Of a stretch of DNA of 64,000 nt, positions 31,986 through 43,600 are shown in pieces. The position numbers and the translations under genes were made by a program. The DNA lies in assembly GCA_964019135.1 (NCBI GenBank), contig OZ025252.1, positions 7,208,823 to 7,272,822 on the forward strand. The letters are read 5' to 3'. Under the pieces are notes generated by a model, which saw only the letters and a list, made by a program, of their open reading frames with translations, was not told the origin of the DNA and searched no databases. Source of the DNA: Arenicola marina. Taxonomy: Eukaryota; Annelida; Polychaeta; Arenicolidae. How positions within the stretch are numbered: the first letter of the stretch is position 1; the number at the start of each line of letters is the position of its first letter.

Positions 31986-33664
31986 TAATTCGATTTGATC
32001 TTGTATATTCCGAAAGTTTTGCGCTTCATCGCCTCCAAATATTTGAACTTATACCTCCCATAGCCATGTTTAATGAAATGGGACTCCAAGTCTTTAGAAT
32101 TAACCTGGAACGAAATTGACTTACAGCTGCCTATACTTCAGCATGGAGCACGTGTGTGTGTGTTTGTCCCCAAAAGTGAAGTTTTGCGGCCCGATCACGA
32201 AAACTGTATAGCCCTATTGATCCCCGCTCTTCGTGGACAAATCGGTTGTGCATAGGAAGAAAGAAAAATTGATTTTCTTTCACCGATATTACCAAGGTGG
32301 AGCGACCCTCGTGCAAGGGCGGTCTAGTTTAGCCGTGATTTATTTGATTGCCGGGCCGGTGCTGGTGTCTATCTATAGAACATCGTGACTGCATCATTGG
32401 GAAAGTGGACGATAGGCGGCGCCACCGTATTACGTACAGCTTAGCTCAAAGCACACATGCTCCGGCCGATGACCTTGAACCACATCTGTTTCGACCTTCA
32501 TCTACATCTCCGTGGAAGCCGTCGAGGTAGCGTACTCAACTGCGGATATACCGGTCATGGGTTCGAACCCCACCTGGTCCTTCCTTGGTCCGGTTTAACC
32601 CATGTGTGCATGACGTGGCCTAAAACACCCTAAAACCCATCTATCGTTCTCTTTGTTCCGTCTTCCTGTTGTGAAGAAGGATACACAACGTGAACCCGGG
32701 ATAAAGCGTTGCTCCATGTGTCTCGGCCTAAATAAAAGCCAGTCAACAATGTCACCCCGCAGCGTTGTACATACTAATGGGACTGACACAGCAGTACTTG
32801 TCGACAATTCCTGCCTGACTGTTCTTGAATTCAGTTCTCGTTCTGCTCCTGATCCACCATACCATATATGGTGTGGGTGGGGGTGGGGGGGTCGTGACAT
32901 TTCCTTATTACATTACCGGTTGCAACCCCCCTCTTGGGAACCTGAACATCTGAACACACAATGTTAAAGTCGGCTTCTCCGAGCAGCGCCCGCACCCCCT
33001 CCCCCCCCCCCCTCCGGTCGCAAGTTTCCAGAGAGCAACCCCCCCTTTGCAAATTCCTAGATCCACCCCTGAACTGAATCTAGTGAGGAAACACTTAGTC
33101 TACTATTGCAACGATGCGACGAGAAGGTACCGTCTGGTGTAGACAGCGCCTTGTGTCTGGCCTTACATCTCCACACAAACTTGACAAACCAGGTCACACC
33201 ACGCGGAACGCTTCTAGTTCTTATGTAAACGCATTATCAGACGAGCGATTAGCATGTTTACCTGGCGCACGCGTCTATTTATAGAGCGCGCCGTGACAAT
33301 GTCACGGTCTGTCGGACTGTCTGTCGGGTCCTGGAGTGAGAAGTATTCAATCTGTGCAATTAAAAAGTCTGAAAATGCTTCACTTCTTTTGTAATCCCCG
33401 CTCCCCCCCCCCCCCCCACCCCACCCCACACACACACATCCTGCCCATTTATTACTTCTCGTGACGCCGCCACTAAATGCTTATTCTCCGTAATGAAGAG
33501 AGCCACGTCAAAGAGTGTAATATAATATTACACTTTTTGGCCACGTGAGGTTATGGAGTGTACCAATGTTGATTACGTCATGCACATGCATTAGGTTGTT
33601 GATAATTTTGGCAGCGTGTTGCCAAAATAGAGTAAACGTATATAAATAAATTACCTAATAAGAT

Positions 33665-34800
33665 AGGACATATAGTGCTGGACATAGCTTAGCGGGATAT
33701 AGCCAGATATAGGCAGGCATTGCTAGATAACGCTGGATATAGCTGACATATTAATGACTAGACAAAGAGTGATCCCGGGGGGGGGGGTGGGGGGGGCACG
33801 ATTATACAAAATCTGGTGGGGTGGGGGGTCCGCGGTTGCCTTGATACCTGAGAGAGCATACATTTACGATGAAAAGATACCCCTGAAGAGCGGATATTAA
33901 AAATCTTGCTGGAAATGTGCGATCATAGAGAGGGTTGCCACGAAAGGGGAGGGGATTTTGGCGGTAAAACGCCCCACAGAGCGGATGTTGGAGGTAAAAC
34001 GCCCCGACCGAACGGGTTTTGGAGGTGAAAGGGCCCGGGGGGGCTTTACCGCGGACCCCCCCAAACTCAGCAATGTATTAAGAACCCCCCCCCCCGCCCT
34101 CCGGTTGGATATAGCTGGATATAGCTGGGCTAAGCTTTACATAGTTGAACAAAGCCCAGCTTGTTATACATATCTGGAAAGATCTGGCATAGCTCGCTGG
34201 GCAAAGCTGGATATAGCTGGAAATAGCTCGTCAAATATGGACAAAGCTGGACAGAGATGAACAAAGATGGAAATAGCTGGGCATAGCTGGAAATAGCTTA
34301 ATTTAGCTCGAAATAGCTGGGCGTAGCTGGACATAAGTGATATAAGTGATATGGCTGGACATAGCTGGGCAATTCTGGACAACCCTGAACATGGCTGGAC
34401 ATAGCTGGACAAAGGTGATATAACTGATATAAATGACATGGCTGGGCATATAGCTGGACATAGCTGGGCAATTCTGGACAAAGCTGAACATAGCTGAATA
34501 TAGCTGGACATATATATAGCTGGACATAGCTTTACAAAGCTGGACATAGCTGGACAAAGCTGGACATAGCTTGACATAGGTGGACATAGCTGGGCAATTC
34601 TGGACAAAGCTGAACATAGCTGAATATAGCTGGACATATATATATAGCTGGACATAGCTTCACAAAGCTGGACATATAGCTGGACAAAGCTGGACATAGC
34701 TTGACATAGGTGGACAAAGCTGGACATGGCAGGATAAAGGTGATATCACTGATGTAATTGACATGGCTGTACATAGCTGGACATAGCTGGACATAACCGG
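33665..34800. repeat. Decamer satellite (AGCTGGACAT) interrupted by a G-rich element
   Basis: A ~10-bp unit (TGGACATAGC and variants such as TGGGCAATTC, TGGACAAAGC) fills about 34100-34800, with degenerate units from 33675-33745. The G-rich dispersed element (33765-34100) lies between. Longer blocks around TGGACATATATATAGCTGG repeat twice. Minus-strand frames of the AMSSYVQLCPAMSS type come from the repeat and are not genes. Confidence 0.85.
33765..34100 (+). repeat. G-rich dispersed element, copy 2
   Basis: G runs (33777-33796), AAATCTGGTGGGGTGGGG, CTTGATACCTGAGAGAGC, AAAAGATACCCCTGAAGAGC, then GGCGGTAAAACGCCCC and a C run at 34085-34097. It shares these landmarks in order with 39040-39305. 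Confidence 0.55.
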
Positions 34801-37648
34801 ATTTGGTCACGCTGTGGCCATCTTCTGACTGACGCAATGCGAGGTTACCAGTTTCTGGGTTTATAATCTAGTATCCGTGTTTCGTTTTAATATCGATCGA
34901 CCATGACACGCAAATAAATACCCCTTCCGCCTCTACCACCCTCCGCCCCATCTTTTGGACACCTGTGTGAACACCTGTTTGCCGAATTGCAATGGATGTG
35001 ATGTATGGCCATTGTTAACCTACCACGTAGTTCTGATGTTCGTGTGTCTACCCGCTCTCCTGCTCGGGTCGATAATGGACCTGTTGATGCTGTCCCGGGA
35101 GTGGGGGTGTGTGTCGGGGGGGGCGGGGCGCTTAACCATGTAAGTGGGGCACGCAAAACCACAAGACTACTCAATAAATTCCCATGCATGGACTCAGCGA
35201 TGCATGAGTCACGCAGGTATTGACTCATGTACAAAAAACACTTCATTGTCTTTCAACGCAAAATGTTACGTCTTTCCTGAAGATTCCCCGTTTATCTGTG
35301 GTTGCATGGTTTAATATTCAACCCGAACTATCGTACGTTGACTGCAGTTAACTATAGTTAATGATAATACTTGGTTGTGCCCAATACCGTCTCATGTCAA
35401 TATGCTATTTGTCCATTGTTGGACTGATGTTTTGTTTTCGTGCCCGTTATCTCGTTAATTGCTGCAATTGTCTAGTGTTTGTTCGCTTTTGCTTTAGTTC
35501 TCTAGTGTTGTTTTCATTATGTAGGGTTCGACTTGCTTTTTCCGTAATTAGTGTTCAACTTGCTTTTTCGGTAATTAGTGTTCGACTTGCTTTTGCGGTA
35601 ATTAGTGTTCGACTTGCTTTTTCGGTAATTAGTGTTCGACTTTTGTTTCAATTCTCTAGCTAATGTTAGCAGGTTAGACTTGTATTTCAGTCCTCTATAG
35701 CTAGTGTTAGACTTGTGTTTCAGTCCTCTAGCTAGTGTTAGACTTGTGTTTCAGTTCTCTAGTTAGTGCTAGGCGTGTGTTTCAGTTCTCCAGTGTTAGA
35801 CTTATGCTTCAGTTCTCTGGTGCTAGACTTGTTTTTCAGTCCTCTTTTGGCAGATTTTTTGTTTCAGTCTTCTGGTGTTAGACTTGTTTTTCAGTCTTCT
35901 GGTGTTAGCCTTATGTTTTTGCCCTATAGCTAATGTTACACTTTTGTTTCTAGTCCTAGGTAGACTTTTGTGTTTCAGTATGTTATTGTGGTCGACTTGT
36001 TTTTAGTATGTAGGTGTCGACTTTGTGCAAGTTCCTTAGGGCTCCTCAGAATTTCCTTTCTAATTTCCGCACCGGATTCTCGACAACTATGATTTAAATC
36101 TAGCCTACTACGTAATATATGTATATATATATATAAATATATCGCTCAATGTTCTTGCTCAATGTTGGACGGTCTGGATTTGGGTGCAGTTGTGTAGTGT
36201 TAAACTGTTATTGATTTTTATTGTTATTAAACTTTTGCCAAGTTACCGTCTCGCTATCCAAGTTACGTGTCCATTGTACCTATGTTGGATACCAGGGTAC
36301 GATTCTCGGTAACGGTTGAGATTTTCGTCTGAGGTCTTCTGTGTCACACATCATTTCTTTTTACTATCTATAGGTAAGCAAAGATGGTCGAAAATACCAA
36401 ATTCGTCTATTCATTCTTTTAATCCAGATTTCGACGTATAGAGCCTTTCTCCACTAAATGCAATGTTTGTTCATTGTTTATTATTTGACGTTTTTATATA
36501 TAGCATCTCACTGATTTTACTGTAATGTGCGGTACCATTTTTCAATGTTCGACATTTATCCCGTATTTATTTGTTAGTGTTTGCTATTCCTTTATTTATA
36601 CGTTCTTTTTTTCGTAATGCTTGACATTGGGTGTTTTCCTTTTCTGAAGTTATACAGCATCTGGGGTTTGATCTAAACTCTTACCAGGCACTCCAATGAC
36701 GTCTCTTCATCTGTAGTTTGCTGAACACCAACCCGTGGCCTTCCTTCCTTGCATGCACTGTCCTCTAGTGACGCCTATAGTTGGAATTCTACAATTACAG
36801 TTATCGTTGCCGTTGTTAGGAAACCCCACGTGTGTATTGATGGATCCCCCCTCCTCTTACCATTTTAAAAGATGAAAAAATATGAATGATATGCATCGCT
36901 TGTTACGTTCGTGATGGTAAGCTGAGGAGGTGGGCGTTGTCATATATAGCCAGGGCATATTTATGAGGGGCGAATAATGTGCATACAGCCTGTGCATGGT
37001 TCGTGGGCTCACACAAGAGCTACCCCCAAACCACCTTGGGGGCAGGAAGCACTATTTGTCTTTTGTGCCTACAAAAAAGAGGGTTGGTCCTTGGACACTT
37101 GCCCAAACTTGGTGAAAGGACAGCGGTCCCCTTTTCTTGTTGGTCCAACGAGTCGCTTCGACCCGATATTCGCACTGGACAGACATTGCCTGCGCCCTCT
37201 GTAAACCCACGTGACAGCTAGGCAGCGGGTTGGAGGCAGTCTCACTCAACACCGAGCGTCAGTAGATAGGGGGCGTTCCTCGCAATCAAACGCAGCCCAT
37301 CTTCATCGGCCGGAAGACCTGTTGCCAGCCTTGCCTGTCTCAGATCTCTGCCATTAATATCGCTGACGCGTGCCGATTGGGATTTTTACCCATAACGAGG
37401 CTTCAACCGTGCTTGTCGATATCAAAAGAAGACGCAGTTTGGCCATGGTCTGATCGAAGCGTATATATTCAGCCACAATTGCCTGCGGCCCATGCCGATG
37501 CTGGTGATAACGACGTATTGATCTTTTTCGGCGTTTACTCACGGAAGAAAGCAGACGATCGCTACAGCGAGTTCATTGCGCGGGAAAATTCACCGGCCAC
37601 GCGTATAGAGGAGGTATTTCTTGATCTGGTCATCGAGTCGGGATTGCA
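34801..37648. other. 5' flank of the EMI/EGF gene; no recognised gene
   Basis: Holds the tandem array at 35515-36030 and a short TA-rich microsatellite at about 36115-36145. Otherwise it is unique-looking DNA that becomes more GC-rich after 36960. The promoter and 5' UTR of the gene starting at 37649 should lie in the last few hundred bases, but I could not place a transcription start. Confidence 0.4.
35515..36030. repeat. Minisatellite of ~30-bp units with 3'-splice-like TTTCAG
   Basis: The first units (33 bp) are AGTGTTCGACTTGCTTTTTC plus GGTAATT. Later ones are AGTGTTAGACTTGTGTTTCA plus GTTCTCTAGCT. It degenerates toward 36030. About ten units carry a pyrimidine-rich stretch ending in CAG. 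Confidence 0.8.
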
Positions 37649-40600
37649 ATGGGCGTCTGGACTGTGGGTGGAGCAGCGGGATTGCTGGCGGCCAGCATCC
37701 TGGTCTTCGTGACTGCAGGGGTCAGCGGGACCTCGAGAATGACCACCCCGCCCCCTGCCAGCTCCACTACACCCGCTCTAACGGGGTAGGTCATCCATGG
37801 GCAACTAAACCTTGCCCCTGCTAAATATCAGCCGCTAGTAACTGTTATAAATTATCATGATTATTACTACTATAATTATTGTCTGATATTATTAATTACT
37901 CGGATGTTGTCACCGACGTTATGCACTACGTTAATTGATTAATTGTAACCAAGGAGTTTCTGGTTTAAGGAAAAGCGGATTGTATAAATACGGGCTTAAA
38001 CTATTGGCTTATTTGGGGGGGGGGGGGCAAGGGGTATTCCGTTTCTCGGATTCTTTATTTTACACTGAACTGGAATGAAAATATTTCTTCGTGAACTCAG
38101 AAAGAGGTATTAGCCGACCGTCGTTTTTATTAATCGTGAAATGGGAATTTTGATATTAAATAACCGTAAATTAGGAAATCACCAATTCAGATCAAGTATC
38201 CGCCCCTTCTGCGGGGCGGGACTCAGTATAGCTCTGACATATGGCTCCCATACGCTGGTACCCGACGGGCGCGTGGTCCTGAGAGAGCGGACATTTCTGA
38301 TACCGTATAGATAGTGGCTTTTTATGAAAACAATACGCATGAGAACCAACTAGAACCAAGATATTCATTTTAATAGTTATCTCACAGAACTGGTATTTCG
38401 CGTGTAAACCAACACTAAATACGTAGCGGAAGTCCTGGTGTCACGCAGCAGTGTCCATTGCGCGGATTTGGCGGGCAAAAGAAGAATATACCAAGCGGTC
38501 CTGCATGGCAACGTGACGTGGAGCGGGTTAATGGCAGAAAGATGAAAAGGGGGCGCTTTCTGGGGAACGCTCCCAAGCCCAGCAATGTATTAATTACCCC
38601 ACCCCCTTCCACCCCATAACGACGTAAAACAATACACGGTGGCTTAAGGTCTATACACGTTCAGAATATGTACAAAATGAGACGTCATGCCAACATCTGA
38701 ACACATGACCCCAACAAGACAGGTGAGGACATTGTATATCTACGCCGTAGATGCCATTTCTGTCCACAGGTATTACTCTACGTTGCTGTTCCTATATGAC
38801 GTAAAAAAAACAAAGGGGTCCCCTTTATGTTGGGCTAACCTTGCACTTTGGACTCGCTGATGCCATGGCTCCACTTGACTTTCAGAACATACTTTATAAC
38901 AACTATTCGACTCAGGACTGTATTTTTACATGCTAAAAACTGTCTGCGGCGCACTATCTTATTTATATGTTGAGTCGATCTATCAAGTCCAGTCAAAGAC
39001 AATTCTTTTGGCTGCTCGCCAAGACTGGCTTGGTTGTTATTCTTATAGCGTAGAGCCCGGGGGGTGGGGGGAGGGGGTGCACTGTTATAAGAATCTGGTG
39101 GAGGGGGGGGGGCGGATCCGCGGGTGCCTTGATGCCTGAGAGAGCGGATATGTTTGATGAAAAAGATACCCCTATAGAGCTGACATTTATGACGAAAAAG
39201 ATACCCCTATGGAGCGGATATTTTAAAACTTGCGAACGGGTTGGTGGGGGGGGGGGGGGCGATCATACAGCTGGTTGTATGTATTAAGTACCCCCCCCCC
39301 CCCTCCCCGGGCGTAGAGCCACCAAGCGCAAATAACTAATAACAACGGAGAAAATGCAAGGCCTCTATATATGTAAGGTTAGATGAGGACAACTTCAGCG
39401 CTAAGACGTCGCTAATGATATAAGAAAGAAGCCACCGACAACTTTAAAACGCTCTTCAAGCTTGTGTGGTGAGTGGTTGAAGCCGTGGGTAGGTTATTGT
39501 GCGAGAGCTTCTATACGAGGGTATATTTGTACGACAGTTTAGGGTTGGCAGGAGGGGGATTGATGTTATATTGACGGGTATAGGACTGTGGAAGGAGGGT
39601 GAGGTGCGGGGGGGGGGGGGGCACCGGGCGAGGGCGCCCGAGGGACGAAAACAAGAATTAAGAGGGAGCGTTTTGAGGACATGGCCTAAATATGGAATAA
39701 TATAAAGAAGGTTTTCGATCGTCACGGTTCGCCCACAAAAATTATATTATCGGGCTGCCTAGTTGCTTTACCTGTACAGGTGCACTGTGCATTCACATAC
39801 ATACGCTCCAAGTCGTCACGCATGAGTTGACCAGGAAAAGCCCGCCGCACAGAACTGCGTCGTTCCCGGTCAACGCTCAGTCCTCTTGTTACCCCTGTGT
39901 TAACCTTGTTTATGGCCAAAGGAACCCCTGTCACATGCATATTCATGCAGTAAAGGAAGTGAACGCCTTATCCCAGTTACGGAGGTACTCACCTCGACTG
40001 TGGCGGCATGAAATCTATTCTTGGGTGACTGCGTTGTTGTTCATATAATTCCTTCCATATATTAAGACAAAGAACAATGGATTCTAACGGGTAGTTTAAA
40101 TTAAGTGCACTCGATCGCTGTTACAAATTATTTCTTTTTTAGTCTTAGAATAAATATAACAACACTATACTTTTCTAAAATGGTTCAATTGTACATTGTG
40201 GGATAAACAATATCGTAAATCTGTTTTATTTAAGTCTAAGCAAGACCTTCGCTGTAAAATTCAGTCTGCCCGGACGCCCAACATGTTACCCAGAATGCAT
40301 AGCACATGAAATGGCCCCTTAGAGTGAACTGCGATTTGTGCCTATAGGCATATGAGCTATTCCACATAACACATAGAAAAAAGCTTTACAACTAGTTATG
40401 CATAAAGTGCTTTCTTATAGTTTTGTCTCAGTTTATGACCTTTGAATAGTTGTATCTGCTTAGTCACCATCGAGGCACGCTCCGCAATGCCAGACTGTCA
40501 CGAATAACCCATAACATTTGGGTAAAGAGGCCAAGAGCTGACAGGTGTGTAGTTGAGCAGAGACAAGACAAGTGGGGGGCATCTGGAACGGTCTCTGTGA

Positions 40601-43600
40601 TCCGGGCCTGTGTCTCTGGCCCACTTCCAACATTTACCCGCGAAGGCGTGACGCTAGGGGTGATGCCCCCCCCCCCCCCCCCCCCCCACCGCGCCCATCC
40701 TCGCACCTAGCTGCAATGGGCAGCTCTCGAAAGGGAAGTCAGCTACCGTGTCCGGGTAGCAAACCAACGACAATGCCCGCCAAGATCTCCTCAACATAAC
40801 ATGACCCCACGATCGTGCGACAAACTGGCTCCAAGTATTGCACTTGACTTTTAATACCTGCATGTGAGATACCGTATTTATAACCCTTTATGTGACAAGC
40901 GGTACATGCCAGAGAGATGCATCCTGTTTACTAAAACTAAGCTATAAACGCATGCCATGCAGATAGATCATGGTGGCAACAACAAAGATTTACACACTAT
41001 TAACATATATTGAGGTCTCAGTTTTACGCCATACACTGACCTCGTTTAATTGAGGTTTGCGTTGTTGTGATTGGTTGGTAAGATGCTGGGTGCGATGCAA
41101 TCGTCTTTGTCGCTATTCTATCCAACCCATGGCCCTGAAGACAAGTCATTTATGAGTCAAATAAATGTGCAAACTGAAAGGCGCCAGAGAACTCTAGTCT
41201 TCTTACGCTCGGTTGACGGTGCGTTTATGCGAGGCGAAATAATGCGCAGTTTGCCAAATGTCAAGGTCACGGAAATCCTGTTTGTTGGCTCCGTTGACAA
41301 GTAACTAATAATTTGTGGTGGCGTTGGTTACGGCAGCTCTAGGCTTCTGAAAACTGAAGATTGTATGTGGGCGTGTGTGTTGGAGGAGAGCGGGGGGGGG
41401 GGGGGGCGGGGGGAGTACCTCACAATAGATGATTATCTGGGAAGCCCTAGACGTTCGTTTCTGGTGAACAGACGAGTAACTACCTCTGATATTTGATAAG
41501 CCTGGTGCCACTAGCTTCGACGAGACTGGAACTTTTATAGCAATATACTTACATGCGCCATCTTAGATTTTTTACACTTGAGAAACAAGACTAAAAGTAT
41601 CTCAAAAATTATGATGCATATGTTTTATATCTCTTGGAGTCTATAAAACAAACATTTCAGCATAAAACTGCGCGGTTTATTTATATCGCGCTCGGACGTG
41701 ATAGCGAGCCGCGGCCGACATCACACACAAAATACCGAACGGCGAACAGGCGCGCAGGGATCTAAAGCCGGCCACCAACTTCTGCTCCGGTGACCAAAAT
41801 GCTTCTCTCCGGATAGCCCACAGGCTTTGAGGATTTAAATCCACACAAAATGTACTTATTTGACATGGAGAAGAGGTTGGTAATACAAAAAATTACGGAA
41901 TATATTGCTTTAAGCGGAAAACTAATCCTGACTCAAGCTAGATCAACATGGATGCAACTAGGTTTTTTGCTGTCCGTCATAGAGGATAGCAACATCTTAT
42001 GATCGAAAACATTTACTCTCTGAATTGATTTGAGGAACATTTAACTGAAGGTATAACACCCGCTGGCGTAAATAAAGGGCAAACTGCCAATAGGTATTCC
42101 AAGAAGCACCGCCAGAAAAGGCCAGAAGTTCACGCATCGCTGGATGAGAAGAAAGAAAGGTGTCTGCTCCATATAGCTGAGCCATATGCAGGCCCCTGGA
42201 TATGTATATGGTCCTTTGTTACTCGCAGTGCGAGCGCCGTGCATGGTATTTATTTGGTTCACCTCTGCAGCCTCATGTATCAACATTTGAGGGGCGAAAC
42301 CTAAGCAACGGGTTACCCCGCGGTACCAGTGAATTAACCCGTACTGTCATACTACTTACCGCCCCATACCATGCCAATGAATTATCCCCTCTACAGCCAT
42401 ACTACTTGCAGCTCCATATCCCGTACCAATGAATGAACCCAATGTACTGCCATACTGCTGGCAACTCCATGCCAAACCAATGAATTAACTCTCTCTACTT
42501 TCATACTATTTGCAGCCCCATGACATATAGGGCCCCAGAGGGTTTTTTTCGACACGGCGACACGACGATTTTTTAAATCGACAACGCGACATTGGGGTTG
42601 TCTTAGAATCGACATGCGACATAAGACTTAGCGACACGCGACATGGACCTTTTCTTAAAATCGACACGCGACATGGACCTTTTCTTAAAATCGACACGCG
42701 ACATGGCTACCCCCCCCCCCCCCCGCTCAGGGGCCCTACATATCAATGGATTATCCCTATATACTGCCACAATACTTGCCGTCCCCATCCCATACCAAAA
42801 GAATTAACCCTCTCACGTGCCTCACTACTGGCCGCCCCATCACATACCAAAGAATTAACCATCTGTGTACACACGCCACTTGCAGCCCCATACCATACCA
42901 ATGAATTAACCACTGTACAACCATACTTGCCATACCGATGAATTAATTAAGCCCCTCTGCAGCCACTATACTTGCAGCCCCATGCCAGACCAATGAATTA
43001 ACACTCACTGCAGCCAAAAGACTTGCAGTCCCATGTCATACCATTGAATTAACCCTCACTGCAGCCACAAGACTTTCAGTCCCATGCCATGCTAATGAAT
43101 TAACCCTCTCTGCAGCCACAATGTTGCAGTCCCATGATATGTCAATAAATTAACCTTTCTCTGCAGCCACTATACTTGCAGTCCTATGCCATGCCAATGA
43201 CCTAACGCTGTCTGCAGCCACACTATATGCAGCCCGTTCCCATACCAATGCATTAACCCTTTCACCTGCCTCTACACTTGCAGGGACAACGTGTGTTCGC
43301 GCGACGTCATCTGGTACGGGTACACGTACCGTAACGTGACGCGGCTCTGTTACACCGTAGAGCGGGTGGAGCCGTGTAGAGAGGACGATGACGACCATAG
43401 GGGGCGTACCTGGTACGACACCCGCCATCCCCACCGGGGCCGCCGCTCCGAGTACTCAGACTGGGATGATGATGACGATGATGATGACTCTAGACGCCTC
43501 ACCTATCACAGGCCATGCTACAGAATCGTGTGAGTACAGACACAGCTAATAAGTCGGTATCTTAGTATTTCCATAAATGAAATTGAATAAGGCTGAATAG

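Larger units (their letters stand above)
28251..33660. other. Intergenic stretch without a recognised gene
   Basis: Downstream flank of OTUB. Seen here: a degenerate tRNA-like fragment near 28425-28475 (TTAACCGAGTGGTAGCGCC); an inverted pair near 28802-28852 and 29190-29220; a short tandem GAAATACGTGAAAATAAATA at about 29965-30010; two unassigned minus-strand ORFs (30152-30445 and 30621-30835); repeat B copy 2 (31725-31985); a tRNA-like 3' half with GGGTTCGAACCCC near 32555-32568; a GGATCC-type MITE end near 33050-33075; and C and CA runs near 33400-33440. No conserved protein domain was recognised. Confidence 0.5.
37786..43283. other. Intron 1 of the EMI/EGF gene: contents
   Basis: A 5.5 kb intron holding G-rich and C-rich runs (38018-38029, 39240-39305, 39609-39621, 40668-40688, 41391-41406), the G-rich element at 39040-39305, dispersed repeat A copy 2, the junction minisatellite at 42330-43283 and a nested MITE. 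No further exon is needed by splice phase, and none was seen. Confidence 0.5.

Noticed and set aside
32520..32580. Possible tRNA around GGGTTCGAACCCC
   Set aside because: Only the T-arm is convincing. I could not form an acceptor stem or anticodon arm, so it is kept only as a tRNA-like remnant.
34164..34837. SSYVQLCPAM-type minus-strand frames
   Set aside because: Product of the decamer satellite; unit composition explains the amino-acid pattern entirely.
37377..37712. 111-codon ORF upstream of the EMI/EGF gene
   Set aside because: It overlaps the signal-peptide exon in another frame. The exon starting at 37649 joins in phase to exon 2, so the ORF is a shadow.
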